59,101 nucleotides of DNA from Microbacterium sp. RU1D (GCF_900156435.1 NZ_FTPQ01000004.1:1-59101), one strand, 5' to 3'. Counted from the first letter of the stretch, positions 43,038 through 50,640 are shown. Made by a program: numbers and translations. The notes: generated from the sequence alone by a model not told the origin.

Positions 43038-44039
43038 TCAAGGTCGGGCGTAGATGAATCGGGCAATACGAGCCGCGTCCGTCCATACCCCGGGAAGGGT
43101 GTTAGCTCTGGCCTGGCTGTGCACGGGGATTCCGGCAACGAACAGACCGGGTAGCGTCGTCGCGGTGGGGATGCGTCGCTGAAGCTGCGGCTGCGTGGGC
43201 AACCACTCGTCGCCCGCTTCGTACCCGGTGGCGAACACGACTGACTGGTAGGCCTGCCGGTAGCCATCCGCGAAGGCGAACTTGGCCCCGTCCACCCCAA
43301 TCGTCTCGGCTCGAATGGAGACGCCTTTATCTCGGAGTGCGTCGTAGAGGGGTTCTGGGGCGATCTTCACGCGCCGCCACGGTGAGACGCGCGGCTGGGT
43401 GGGGAATTGCCGCGGATGCGCTTCAGCCCGTCGGGTGCGGACCGCCAGAGTGACGTCGTGCGACTTCGCGAGGTCGGAAGCAACTTCCGTCCCGGCGATA
43501 CCACCGCCGACAATAAGTACCCGGCCTCGCGGAATCTGCTCGGGTGTTCTGTAGGCGTTGGTGTGCATCTGTACTCCTTCGACTTCGGCGTCCGCGGCCC
43601 ATTTCGGAAATCGGGGACGTGCTGCGGCGCCGGTAGCGCACACGACGTTGCGGGTCTGCACTTCGCCAACCGTGGTGCTCAAGAGCAGGGTTGGGCCGTT
43701 GCCGTGGCGAGTCACGGCGAGGGCCTGGACACCCCAGACGGGGTTTACCCCGAGCTCCGCTTCGAATCTGTGTAGATAGCCTTCGATGTCTCCCGGGGTG
43801 GGGTACCGATACGGGTCACCCTCCAGTGGTCTGCGGGGGAAGCTGGAGTGCTCAGCATTGCTGAGCAACCGCATAGAAGGCCAGCGCGCACTCCACGTGC
43901 GTTGTCCCCGCGCGGAACTGTCGATGACCACGAAGTCACGCTGCGGTTCCATGCCGCGAGCGATCAGTGCCGCTGCAGTTGCCAATCCAGCCTGCCCTGC
44001 GCCCACGATGATGACTCGTCGGTGTGACAGGCCCGCCAC
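43038..44039 (-). CDS. FAD/NAD(P)-dependent oxidoreductase
   Basis: A 333-residue flavoprotein. FAD loop VGAGQAGL is at residues 12-19, and the NAD(P) loop VGGGIAGTE near 176-184. VVFATGYEAG near 275 matches flavin monooxygenase and CzcO-like proteins. CzcO-like enzymes are often near metal transporters; substrate unknown. The GTG start overlaps the DsbA-like TAG by one base. Confidence 0.85.
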   Translation of the reverse strand: MAGLSHRRVIIVGAGQAGLATAAALIARGMEPQRDFVVIDSSARGQRTWSARWPSMRLLSNAEHSSFPRRPLEGDPYRYPTPGDIEGYLHRFEAELGVNPVWGVQALAVTRHGNGPTLLLSTTVGEVQTRNVVCATGAAARPRFPKWAADAEVEGVQMHTNAYRTPEQIPRGRVLIVGGGIAGTEVASDLAKSHDVTLAVRTRRAEAHPRQFPTQPRVSPWRRVKIAPEPLYDALRDKGVSIRAETIGVDGAKFAFADGYRQAYQSVVFATGYEAGDEWLPTQPQLQRRIPTATTLPGLFVAGIPVHSQARANTLPGVWTDAARIARFIYARP

Positions 44040-44707
44040 TAGGGGGTGCCGTCCAAGCGGGTGGTGATGGCACTTTCAAGGTCGTTCCATCGTTCAATGA
44101 CAAGAGGTTCGCCGTCGACGAAGAACGTAGGGGTTCGGTCCACGCCGAGGGCGCGTCCGTCGTCGAGGTCGGATCGAACGCGCTCGAGAGTGGCAGGGTC
44201 GGCGACAGCTTCGTCGTAGGCCGTCATATCCAAGCCCAACTCGGTCGCGTACGAGCGGAACAGCTCCGCTTGGCTTTGCTGAGACTCCCCCCACTGTGCT
44301 TGCGTCTCAAAGAGACGGTTGTACATGTCTTCGAAGCGTCCCTGGGCTGCCGCGGCCTCCGCAGCGACCGCTGAGTTTTCGGAGTTGATGTGGCCGGGAA
44401 GGGGGAAGTAGCGAACGACGTAGTTGATCTGTCCCTCATACTTCACACGAAGCTCTTCGACGACGGGGTAGTAGGCGCCGCAGGCTTCGCACTCGAAGTC
44501 CAAGAACTCCACGATGGTGATGGCGCCGTCGCCGGCGTCGTCGAGGACGTGGGAGTCGTCTCTAACAACCGCTATCGACCCTCCTCCCCGTTCCTCGGCG
44601 GCAACGCGGGTGTTGTTCTGATCGACTAGGACATAGATGACAGCCCCCGCGACGACCGCGACGGCGACGGCGGCGGTAATGACCGTCGCCTTCCAGTTGA
44701 TTTTCAT
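44039..44707 (-). CDS. DsbA-family thiol oxidoreductase, membrane anchored
   Basis: A 222-residue protein with an N-terminal signal anchor (residues 9-29) and a thioredoxin-like domain with FECEACG (Cys 73 and 76), an inserted helical region, and the cis-proline loop DRTPTFFVDG. It should oxidise or isomerise exported thiols. TTGGAG precedes the ATG. It is the first gene of the overlapping run that ends at lnt. Confidence 0.91.
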   Translation of the reverse strand: MKINWKATVITAAVAVAVVAGAVIYVLVDQNNTRVAAEERGGGSIAVVRDDSHVLDDAGDGAITIVEFLDFECEACGAYYPVVEELRVKYEGQINYVVRYFPLPGHINSENSAVAAEAAAAQGRFEDMYNRLFETQAQWGESQQSQAELFRSYATELGLDMTAYDEAVADPATLERVRSDLDDGRALGVDRTPTFFVDGEPLVIERWNDLESAITTRLDGTP

Positions 44708-44786
44708 GGGTACTCCAACACTTGACGGCACAAGAAAAGCCCGGGTTGCCCGGGATGAGTGTCGCCGCGGGGGCGACGTGCCGATG

Positions 44787-45221
44787 TCAGGTTCTAGAGA
44801 TACCCAGTTGCGCGATTGTGAGGGCGTGGCCCTCAGGCCTGCCGGACACCGGGTGGATCAAAGACGGCGGGAGGGCGCGCCAGACGAGTGTGATCCCAGC
44901 CGGTCCGCGGCGCACCAGGAGATGAACAACGAGGTACAGCACGAATCCGCAGACGACGCCGAGAACGCACAGCGCCATTCCGGGCGATACGTCGTACACG
45001 CTCGCCTCGACGATAGAGGTAGCGACGGGTGCGGCCGGGTCGTGCGGCGCAGTGTCAGATGCCGTCGCGACCACACCGCTTACCGGGGCGTTGTCGCCAT
45101 GGTTGAGGGCCACGACTCCGAGCAGCAGGAGGGCCCCGAGGGCGATGATGGTAATGAGTCGCGTTATCGCTCCGTGCTCTTTCGCCAGCGCTGAGCGCCG
45201 GGCGTGAGCGTCGGTATACAT
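44787..45221 (-). CDS. DUF6153-family membrane protein, copy 3
   Basis: A 144-residue protein with spans at about 20-39 and 80-102, an exported loop with Asp/His, and a C-terminus of LTIAQLGISRT. No ribosome site is seen; TACACT lies eight bases before the ATG. It lies just ahead of the DsbA-like gene, as the other copies lie ahead of copper genes. Confidence 0.72.
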   Translation of the reverse strand: MYTDAHARRSALAKEHGAITRLITIIALGALLLLGVVALNHGDNAPVSGVVATASDTAPHDPAAPVATSIVEASVYDVSPGMALCVLGVVCGFVLYLVVHLLVRRGPAGITLVWRALPPSLIHPVSGRPEGHALTIAQLGISRT

Positions 45222-45332
45222 CAGCAGCCAGTGTACGGAGAGGTTCTGGGCGAATGGCTGGGAACGGCCGACGGTGTGCCGATATGCGATCGGGCTGCGA
45301 ACACGCCCGTTCGAGCGGTTCGGCGCCCGCGA

Positions 45333-46274
45333 TTAAGCGTGACGGACATCCCCGGGTTCCGAATCTTGCAGGTCGGCTGTCTCAATCTGGAAGGTGGAGT
45401 GCAGCACGGACACCTCGAAGTGTTGAGCCACACATGCTCTGACGTCCTTAAGGACAGCGGCTGCGTGTCCGTCCGTGAAGCATTCGTCTTCAACCACGAC
45501 ATGCGCGCTGATTGTCGGCAGGCCGGTGGCGACTGTCGAGGCGTGTAGGTCATGGACGTCTATGACGTGGTCGAGTTGGAGAATGTGAGATCTCACATCG
45601 TCCAAGTCCAAACCGTCGGGGGTGAACTCCATCAACACCGACGACGTCTCGCGTAGCAACTTGAACGCACGCGGCACGATGAGAGCGGCGATGAAAAGAC
45701 CGGCGATGGCGTCCGCTTGAAAGAAACCCGTCGTCCAGATGACGACAGCCGCGACGATAACCCCCAGTGATCCCAGCGCGTCATTCAGCACTTCCAGATA
45801 CGCTGCCCGCATGTTGAAGTTAGCTCCGCGACTGGAAGACAGCACGAAGATGGCGATGACGTTCGCGACTAACCCAACGACTCCAAAACCCAGCAGTTCC
45901 GCAGCTGGCACCTCCGGGGGCTCGAAGAGCCGGCGTACCCCCTCGATGGCTGTGTAACCCCCTACCGCCATCAACAGAGCCGCTTGCCCGAAGGCAGCGA
46001 TAACTTCGATGCGACGGAACCCCCACGTGCGTCGCGCACTAGCCGGCCGCAGCACCAGCGTCGCGGCGATGAGTGCAACGAGAAGTCCGGATGCGTCAGT
46101 GAGTGCGTGGGCCGTGTCCGTGAGGAGGGCAAGACTGCCGGTAAAGAAGGATCCAACCGCTTGAGTCACGGCGATTGCCGCGGTGATTGCAAACGCAATC
46201 CAGAGACGCGCCCGATGGTCGGTCGGATGCCCGGCCGCGCCGGTAGACGGTGCGTGCGTGTGACCGGCGCCCAT
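45333..46274 (-). CDS. czcD: CDF-family heavy-metal efflux protein, CzcD type
   Basis: A 313-residue carrier with six spans and a C-terminal cytoplasmic domain of about 90 residues. Metal-site residues are in LLTDTAHALTDASGL (second span) and LEVLNDALGSLGV (fifth span), the latter with Asn where CzcD often has His. Both termini are His/Asp-rich. It likely exports Zn, Cd or Co. Its ATG overlaps the ArsR stop (TGATG), and that repressor should control it. Confidence 0.9.
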   Translation of the reverse strand: MGAGHTHAPSTGAAGHPTDHRARLWIAFAITAAIAVTQAVGSFFTGSLALLTDTAHALTDASGLLVALIAATLVLRPASARRTWGFRRIEVIAAFGQAALLMAVGGYTAIEGVRRLFEPPEVPAAELLGFGVVGLVANVIAIFVLSSSRGANFNMRAAYLEVLNDALGSLGVIVAAVVIWTTGFFQADAIAGLFIAALIVPRAFKLLRETSSVLMEFTPDGLDLDDVRSHILQLDHVIDVHDLHASTVATGLPTISAHVVVEDECFTDGHAAAVLKDVRACVAQHFEVSVLHSTFQIETADLQDSEPGDVRHA

Positions 46275-46660
46275 CAGGCCGCGTCCGTTCCAAGGGCGAA
46301 GTCTTCACCAGGCTGATGAAGGTGAGCGCATAGCGTGACACGCGTGCCGGTGTCTCTCAGCAGGAGTTCGGCGGCGTTAATGAGAGCCGCAGTCGCCACA
46401 GGTTGCGCAAGATCGAACCAGGAAGCCCGACCCTCCGAGCGAACAGTGACTAGTCGGCAGTCCCGCAGGAAGCTGAGGTGCTTACTTACGGTTGATTGCG
46501 CCAATCCGAGGTGCTGGACGAGATCCCGGACGCGATGCTCGCCGGACGCCAGATGCTGGAGAACCGCCAATCGCGTGGGGTCCCCAAGCGCGTCGAATAG
46601 GTGCGCGTACACAGCGGTCGCGTCAGGATCGAGTAGACCACCCTCTTTATTCATCGCCAC
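46274..46660 (-). CDS. ArsR-family metal-sensing repressor of the CDF gene
   Basis: A 128-residue winged-helix repressor. The recognition helix has SFLRDCRL with a single cysteine, unlike the CxxxC of the two CmtR-like proteins, and the C-terminal helix ends in LCAHLHQPGED, offering Cys and His ligands. This is closer to a mixed thiol/imidazole zinc or cadmium sensor. GTG follows TATCAT by six bases; a downstream ATG is possible. Confidence 0.86.
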   Translation of the reverse strand: MAMNKEGGLLDPDATAVYAHLFDALGDPTRLAVLQHLASGEHRVRDLVQHLGLAQSTVSKHLSFLRDCRLVTVRSEGRASWFDLAQPVATAALINAAELLLRDTGTRVTLCAHLHQPGEDFALGTDAA

Positions 46661-46680
46661 ATAGCGATGATATCGTCAAA
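46658..46680 (-). promoter_or_regulatory. Promoter of the ArsR-CDF operon
   Basis: On the minus strand a -10 hexamer TATCAT (46672-46667) is followed by CGCTAT and the GTG start. A small inverted repeat CGAT-ATC-ATCG overlaps the -10 and may be part of the repressor site. Confidence 0.5.
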
Positions 46681-46762
46681 TGCCGTGTCCGTCACGTCTG
46701 CATCCAACTGGGAACCATGCTCATTCTCGCCGGATCAGTGGGCCACCCGAATGCTCGCCCAC

Positions 46763-46860
46763 AGAGCAAGCGCGACGATTGCGGTGAGGGTGGTGAAGGA
46801 CAAGGCGCGGGGCCGGAGACCGGCGCGCGGTGGTAGTTGTAGTCGCGCCACAGGGTGCGT
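46763..46860 (-). pseudogene. Remnant of an F510-type lipoprotein gene start
   Basis: The minus strand matches the signal-peptide region and upstream leader of the intact gene at 22.4 kb (shared GGATCAGACGAAACGCACCC-like leader and the GCGCCTTGTCC segment). The start codon is lost, the frame is shifted, and homology stops before the lipobox cysteine. Confidence 0.6.
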
Positions 46861-46917
46861 TTCGTCTGATCAGGTGGTGGGGCGCGGTGGGCTTTCCGCG
46901 CCCCACCCCGGGCGGGA

Positions 46918-47177
46918 TCAGAGAGTGGCGAGAAGCTCCTCCATCGTGGCGATCTCGGAGGTCTGCGCCTCGATGATGGTGTTGGCGAGTGCGACGGCGT
47001 CGCTGTTCTGGCCGTTGGTCGCTTCTTCCAGGGCCATGTCGATGGCACCGCGGTGGTGCTCGATCATCTGCTGGAGGAACAGCCGGGCGGCGTCGGTTCC
47101 GGTGGCCTGCTTGAGCGATTGCATGTCGTCTTCGCTCATCATGCCGCCGCCGTGGTCCATGCTGCCGGTGGCGGGAT
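46918..47177 (-). pseudogene. Truncated DUF305 gene
   Basis: The C-terminal 80 residues of a DUF305 protein remain in frame from MDHGGGMM through QMIEHHRGAI to the stop, with most positions the same as in the intact gene at 22.5 kb. The signal peptide and first ferritin-like half are missing; homology ends near 47177. It is followed by the F510 remnant in the same order as the intact pair, so a whole locus was once here. Confidence 0.8.
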
Positions 47178-47237
47178 CAACGGCTCATGACCGTCAACGG
47201 GGCGTGAGGGCCGCGCGTGGTACAGGTTTGGTCTCCG

Positions 47238-47486
47238 ATGTCTCAGCTGCAGCGCTCCCCCGAGCCGGGGGTGTGGCTCGTCTTCGACCGCAGCAGACGA
47301 ATCGCGATTGTGCGCGTGGTCGAGGTGCAGGGGCGGAAGCTGCTGCGCTCGGTGACGTTTCACGACGATCCGGCTCAGCGGCAACTAATCGGCTATTTTC
47401 CCGAGGACGGGATGAAGCTCGCAGTGGAATGCACCTGGGCGGAGTACGTCAAGCACACCGGTCCCTCGACGAGCAACCGGAAGTGA
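47238..47486 (+). CDS. Small soluble protein of unknown function
   Basis: An 82-residue basic protein beginning MSQLQRSPEPGVWLVFDRSRR and ending with a Ser/Thr/Asn/Lys tail. Alternating hydrophobic and charged residues suggest a small beta domain (IAIVRVVEVQGRKLLRSVTF). A longer GTG start is possible. No ribosome site is strong. It starts just after the DUF305 truncation point. Family not recognised. Confidence 0.55.
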   Translation: MSQLQRSPEPGVWLVFDRSRRIAIVRVVEVQGRKLLRSVTFHDDPAQRQLIGYFPEDGMKLAVECTWAEYVKHTGPSTSNRK

Positions 47487-47489
47487 GGA

Positions 47490-47687
47490 CTATCGCGCTC
47501 GGCCCTCATCACCTTCGGCCACAGGAATGTCCCCGTGTGCCGTTGGCATAAACGGGGGATCGAAAATGCTCCCACCAGCCAGCGTTGACCGGCGACGGGG
47601 CGAGCTCCCCGCGTGAGGGGCGTTGTCGGAACTGGCGGGACGCTCACTTATCAGGGAAGGCCGCGGTTGCGGACGCTGTCGGGGCAT
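47490..47687 (-). CDS. Small hypothetical protein
   Basis: A 65-residue hydrophilic protein (MPRQRPQPRPSLISERP start) with many Pro, Ser and Arg and likely little fixed structure. The ATG is preceded by AAAGGAG with eight bases between, a strong ribosome site and the main support for this call. It converges on the small rightward gene with a three-base gap. Confidence 0.55.
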   Translation of the reverse strand: MPRQRPQPRPSLISERPASSDNAPHAGSSPRRRSTLAGGSIFDPPFMPTAHGDIPVAEGDEGRAR

Positions 47688-47833
47688 GACGTTTCTCCTT
47701 TGAGAACGAAGACGGACTCCATGAGACAAATGTCTAGATGGACCGTAAGTCATCTTCGGGCGCGCCCCCGGGAGCGAGTCCGGAAAGTGATTCACCCCTC
47801 CCCCGGATGCTGGGATCGTGGCACGCGGTCGAT

Positions 47834-47892
47834 CACCGTCAAGGGCGCTGCGCGTCGCGATGCGATGCGGCGTTGCCGCACCCTGGACCGTG
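47834..47892. terminator. Three-way-junction hairpin H3
   Basis: Outer arms CACCGTCAAGGG and CCCTGGACCGTG pair with two mismatches. Inside are GCGTCGC-GAT-GCGATGC and GCGGC-GTT-GCCGC. Compared with H2 the first inner stem changes CAC/GTG to CGC/GCG, a paired change that keeps the stem. Confidence 0.65.
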
Positions 47893-47961
47893 CTCTCCCT
47901 TGCGCAAGATCGGCATGTATCCGGTGCGAGCGGCTGATGTGGTGATGCTCGAGAACGAAGG

Positions 47962-47991
47962 AAGGGACCGGCCCCGTGGGCACGGTCCCTT
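47962..47991 (-). terminator. Terminator of the leftward maintenance genes
   Basis: AAGGGACCG and CGGTCCCTT form a nine-base stem around a 12-base loop with T-rich ends, just after the stop of the last gene in the par operon. Confidence 0.75.
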
Positions 47992-48002
47992 CTCAGCGCG
48001 TG

Positions 48003-48200
48003 TCAGGCGGTCTTGGAGACCGTCTGGGCCTCGGGGTCGACGCCGAATCTGCGGATGTAGGTCTGGCGGATCTCTTGAAGCTGTGCGCGCTCGCGATCGC
48101 TGATCGGGTCGGCCTCGCCTGCCGCGATGCGGCGCTGGAGGCTGCCCTTGTGCGATGTCACGAAGCGTCCGGTGAAGGACGAGCGGGAATGCCGAGCCAT
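48003..48200 (-). CDS. Small basic protein at the end of the par operon
   Basis: A 65-residue basic helical protein (RERAQLQEIRQTYIRRFGVD). The ATG has AAGGAAGG upstream. It overlaps the previous gene's end by about 40 bases, so it is probably co-expressed with parA. No family recognised. Confidence 0.65.
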   Translation of the reverse strand: MARHSRSSFTGRFVTSHKGSLQRRIAAGEADPISDRERAQLQEIRQTYIRRFGVDPEAQTVSKTA

Positions 48201-48673
48201 CTGATCACCTTCCTTCTCGGTCTATTTTCCGTCGCGATTGCGGGCGTGTCTACGGCGGCTGGGCGTTGAAGGTTCTTGATCGTGCGGTAGATCATCTTGC
48301 CTTCGGTGGGGGTCGCGTCCTCGAGCAGGGCCTGGAGGGCGTCGTTTGCGACCTCGCGGTCTTCCTGGTCATCGGATGCGGCCAGCCCTAGGGCCCATTG
48401 CGCGCGGTTCCACCACTGTTCGCGCGCGGCGTTCTCGCGGGCGATTTTGGTTGAGCGGATGGCGGGAGTGAAGGCGATGACGGCGGCGATGACAGCGAAG
48501 ACGCCGGCCATCGGGGGCCCGCTCAGAATCGCGCGCCAGAGAGCTTCGTCGATGACAACGGGTGTGGTCAGCGCTGGGTAGGGCGGGAAGGCGCTGCGAA
48601 GGCCGTATCCGACACCCCCGCTTGCGAGGATGATCCCGGCCAGCGCCCAGCCGCGCCGCGCTCGAGCGCTCAC
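48158..48673 (-). CDS. Two-span membrane protein after the parB-like gene
   Basis: A 171-residue protein with spans at about 8-26 and 52-70, then a cytoplasmic helical part (AREQWWNRAQWALGLAAS, EVANDALQALLEDAT) and a basic tail. GTG start one base after the parB-like stop. Such WWxRAQWAL proteins recur in actinobacterial plasmids as I recall; function unknown. Confidence 0.68.
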   Translation of the reverse strand: MSARARRGWALAGIILASGGVGYGLRSAFPPYPALTTPVVIDEALWRAILSGPPMAGVFAVIAAVIAFTPAIRSTKIARENAAREQWWNRAQWALGLAASDDQEDREVANDALQALLEDATPTEGKMIYRTIKNLQRPAAVDTPAIATENRPRRKVIRWLGIPARPSPDAS

Positions 48674-48674
48674 G

Positions 48675-49052
48675 TCATACCCCCATTGGGCGCCCCTGGG
48701 GCAGTTCGCGGGCCTTGACGGGCGGGAACGGCTTGCCGTCGTTGTACTTGGCCTCGAGGCGCTCGACCTCTTTCATCGCGGCAGCGTTGAGGAATTGCGA
48801 GAGGTTGCGGAACCCTTCTTGTGCGAACGTGTGCAGGATTGCACCGCGGATGCGGTCGGTGTCTTCAAGCTCCTGGTAGAACGACACCTTCGGCGGGTAC
48901 TTGGTGCGCTTCTTCGGCGCGGGTGCCTCGGCCGCGGGGGCCGCCTCGGCGGTCTTCTCCACGGGGGCGGCGGCGGGCGCCGGCTGTGGGGTCTCAGCGG
49001 GCTGATCGTCCTCGAGGCGCCCGACGAGGGAGGAGAGGGTTTTGCGTGCCAT
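48675..49052 (-). CDS. ParB-like centromere-binding protein
   Basis: A 125-residue protein. The first 50 residues are a flexible Ala/Pro/Glu linker; the C-terminal part (KVSFYQELEDTDRIRGAILHT to FLNAAAMKEVERLEAKYNDG) fits a ribbon-helix-helix domain seen after ParA in actinobacterial plasmids. It follows parA by ten bases. It likely binds the repeated ATTAGTACT sites at 49.7-51.1 kb; this link is inferred. Confidence 0.8.
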   Translation of the reverse strand: MARKTLSSLVGRLEDDQPAETPQPAPAAAPVEKTAEAAPAAEAPAPKKRTKYPPKVSFYQELEDTDRIRGAILHTFAQEGFRNLSQFLNAAAMKEVERLEAKYNDGKPFPPVKARELPQGRPMGV

Positions 49053-49062
49053 GGGAGATCCC

Positions 49063-49719
49063 CTATCTCTTTCCGTTGGCCCAGAGGCTCGTGAGCTCCA
49101 GGGCGAGGTCTTTGTAGTCGTCGATGGCGTTGGCGGTGGCTCGGCTGCGGGGGTAGGTGGTGACCACTTCCCCGGTCAGCGGTGCGTCCGTGTGCATGAC
49201 GTATTCGCGGATGACGCTGCGGAAGCGTGGGAGGTGCATCTCGTCGAGGAGTTCGAGCGCGTCGTCTTTGCGGCGCACCGCGGAGGGATCGCGCTTCACA
49301 CGGCTCACCAGGACTCGGTAGGGCAGGTTCCGCGGCTCGATCAGCTGGCGAATGACGCGAACTGCGGGCTTCACGCTCATGGTCGCGGGTTCCATGGGCA
49401 GGATGACGAAATCGCTGTTGTCGAGGACCGCGCCGAGAACGTCGGTGTCCCGCAAGCTTCCCGGGGTGTCGACGACGATCACGTCGTACTCGTTGGTGCG
49501 CCGTAGACCGGCGAGGACTTGGGGGTCTGACTCGGTAGCGAAGTCGAAGGGCACATTGTCCCCTCCCGCCTCCGCCCAGTCGGTTGCGCTGCGCTGCGGG
49601 TCGACGTCGACGACGAGTACGCGGGCATGATCTGACAGCACTGCGGCGAGGTTCATGACGGTCGTCGTCTTACCGACGCCGCCCTTCTGCCCGACGACGG
49701 CGAGGATGCGAAGAGTCAT
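49063..49719 (-). CDS. parA: ParA-type partition ATPase
   Basis: A 218-residue ATPase with the deviant Walker A KGGVGKTT at residues 12-19, VDVDPQRSA, and VIVVDTPGS as the switch II region. There is no N-terminal DNA-binding domain, so it is the short type Ib form, which pairs with a small RHH partner. The ATG has GGAAGG upstream. Two motif copies lie between it and the gene upstream. Confidence 0.93.
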   Translation of the reverse strand: MTLRILAVVGQKGGVGKTTTVMNLAAVLSDHARVLVVDVDPQRSATDWAEAGGDNVPFDFATESDPQVLAGLRRTNEYDVIVVDTPGSLRDTDVLGAVLDNSDFVILPMEPATMSVKPAVRVIRQLIEPRNLPYRVLVSRVKRDPSAVRRKDDALELLDEMHLPRFRSVIREYVMHTDAPLTGEVVTTYPRSRATANAIDDYKDLALELTSLWANGKR

Positions 49720-49743
49720 GTGAGGCACCTTCCTTGTAACGGT

Positions 49744-49756
49744 AATAGTACTCTTA
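49744..49756. repeat. ATTAGTACT-type site a
   Basis: AATAGTACTCTTA in the parA promoter gap. First of seven copies. Extended matches on the left (GTAACGG) and right (GGGGT) are shared with most other copies. Confidence 0.8.
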
Positions 49757-49819
49757 GGGGTGCGCTTTGCCGTGGCGGCGCACCCCTGCGAGTCTCGGAT
49801 CTCACTCCATAGTAACGGG

Positions 49820-49832
49820 ATTAGTACTGTTA
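49820..49832. repeat. ATTAGTACT-type site b
   Basis: ATTAGTACTGTTA with GTAACGGG before and GGGGT after. It lies between parA and the small gene upstream. Confidence 0.85.
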
Positions 49833-49844
49833 GGGGTATTAGGG

Positions 49845-50081
49845 TTAGTTGCTGCGCTCAACCTCGATGCGGTGCCCGTCCATCTGCGACGGGTAGAACA
49901 CGTGCTCGACGTCGCTACTTGGGAACGGGTTCACCAGGCGCACACCTTGAACGGTTCCTGCGCCGATGCACCCGAGCCCCTGCGCAACGATCCGCACCGG
50001 AATATATGCGCGGCCGTCCAGGCTTACGAGGCGGTCCCCTGCGCGAAGGTCTGCGAGGCGGGTAACGGCGATCTTCTCCAT
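49845..50081 (-). CDS. Small soluble protein in the par region
   Basis: A 78-residue protein with a beta-rich look (DRLVSLDGRAYIPVRIVAQG). AAGGAG precedes the ATG. It sits between two ATTAGTACT sites, so it may be co-regulated with parA. No family recognised. Confidence 0.7.
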   Translation of the reverse strand: MEKIAVTRLADLRAGDRLVSLDGRAYIPVRIVAQGLGCIGAGTVQGVRLVNPFPSSDVEHVFYPSQMDGHRIEVERSN

Positions 50082-50120
50082 GGTGTCTCCTTCGGTCGTG
50101 CGCTTTGCGCCTGTACCCCT

Positions 50121-50133
50121 ATTAGTACTATTA
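50121..50133. repeat. ATTAGTACT-type site c
   Basis: ATTAGTACTATTA followed by GGGGT and preceded by ACCCCT, making this copy nearly palindromic. It lies upstream of the small gene that starts at 50081. Confidence 0.85.
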
Positions 50134-50160
50134 GGGGTGTTTTCGGTTAGTGGTAACGGG

Positions 50161-50173
50161 ATTAGTACTGTTT
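50161..50173. repeat. ATTAGTACT-type site d
   Basis: ATTAGTACTGTTT preceded by GTAACGGG, 40 bases from site c in the same direction and just after the NrdH-like gene's stop. Confidence 0.85.
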
Positions 50174-50183
50174 TGGCTGGGGG

Positions 50184-50432
50184 TCACGCGGCGAACTTCG
50201 CGGCGATCCGGTCGATCTGGTCGGGGCGCATGTCGCACCAGTGATCGTCGTCGTCCACGACGACAACCGGGGCCATGCTGTAGCCGAGCTCTTCCGTCAC
50301 GTACTCGTGTGCGGCCGGGTTCTGAGTGATGTCGACCTCGACGAATGGGATGCCTTTGCCTTTCAGCATCATCTTGGTCATCGAGCACTTTCCGCAGCTG
50401 GGGCCCGTCGTGTAGACCGTGAGCTTGTCCAT
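50184..50432 (-). CDS. NrdH/glutaredoxin-like thiol protein
   Basis: An 82-residue thioredoxin-fold protein. The active site is SCGKC at residues 12-16 and the cis-proline motif is MAPVVVVDDDDHW. NrdH proteins reduce ribonucleotide reductase or other partners using thioredoxin reductase. A GGGAGG ribosome site precedes the ATG. It is placed inside the partition region and after a structured leader shared with the DUF6349 gene, which is unexplained. Confidence 0.85.
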   Translation of the reverse strand: MDKLTVYTTGPSCGKCSMTKMMLKGKGIPFVEVDITQNPAAHEYVTEELGYSMAPVVVVDDDDHWCDMRPDQIDRIAAKFAA

Positions 50433-50460
50433 TTCGTGATCCTCCCATCCCAATCGTTTT

Positions 50461-50640
50461 CTTGCCGTGAAGGCGATTTATCGCCGCTAGGAAGAGCGGC
50501 CGTAGTGCCAGTGACCGTGGAATACCGGAGGGAGCGAAGCGAGCGAGGATATGCCGCGAAAGCTCTGGCGCGCAGGGTGGTCGACCGTATGCTGCCGAAG
50601 GCTTCACGGCAAAAGAACGGGCCGACAGGCCTTGACTGCC
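50461..50640 (-). ncRNA. Candidate structured 5' leader (copy 1)
   Basis: On the minus strand TTTTGCCGTGAAG near the 5' side can pair with CTTCACGGCAAG near the 3' side, closing a region of several small hairpins (such as GGCGAT-AAA-TCGCC at the 3' end). The element ends about 30 bases before the NrdH-like start. A relative is at 51774-52012. It could instead be a MITE-like insertion with these ends as inverted repeats. Confidence 0.45.

Larger units (their letters stand above)
47688..48002. other. Non-coding gap holding hairpin H3 and a terminator
   Basis: No gene is supported here. It contains the promoter side of the small leftward gene, a three-way-junction hairpin and a simple terminator for the genes to its right. 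Confidence 0.6.

Noticed and set aside
45204..45548. 114-codon plus-strand frame
   Set aside because: It overlaps the start region of the DUF6153 gene and the tail of the CDF gene on the other strand and has no ribosome site.
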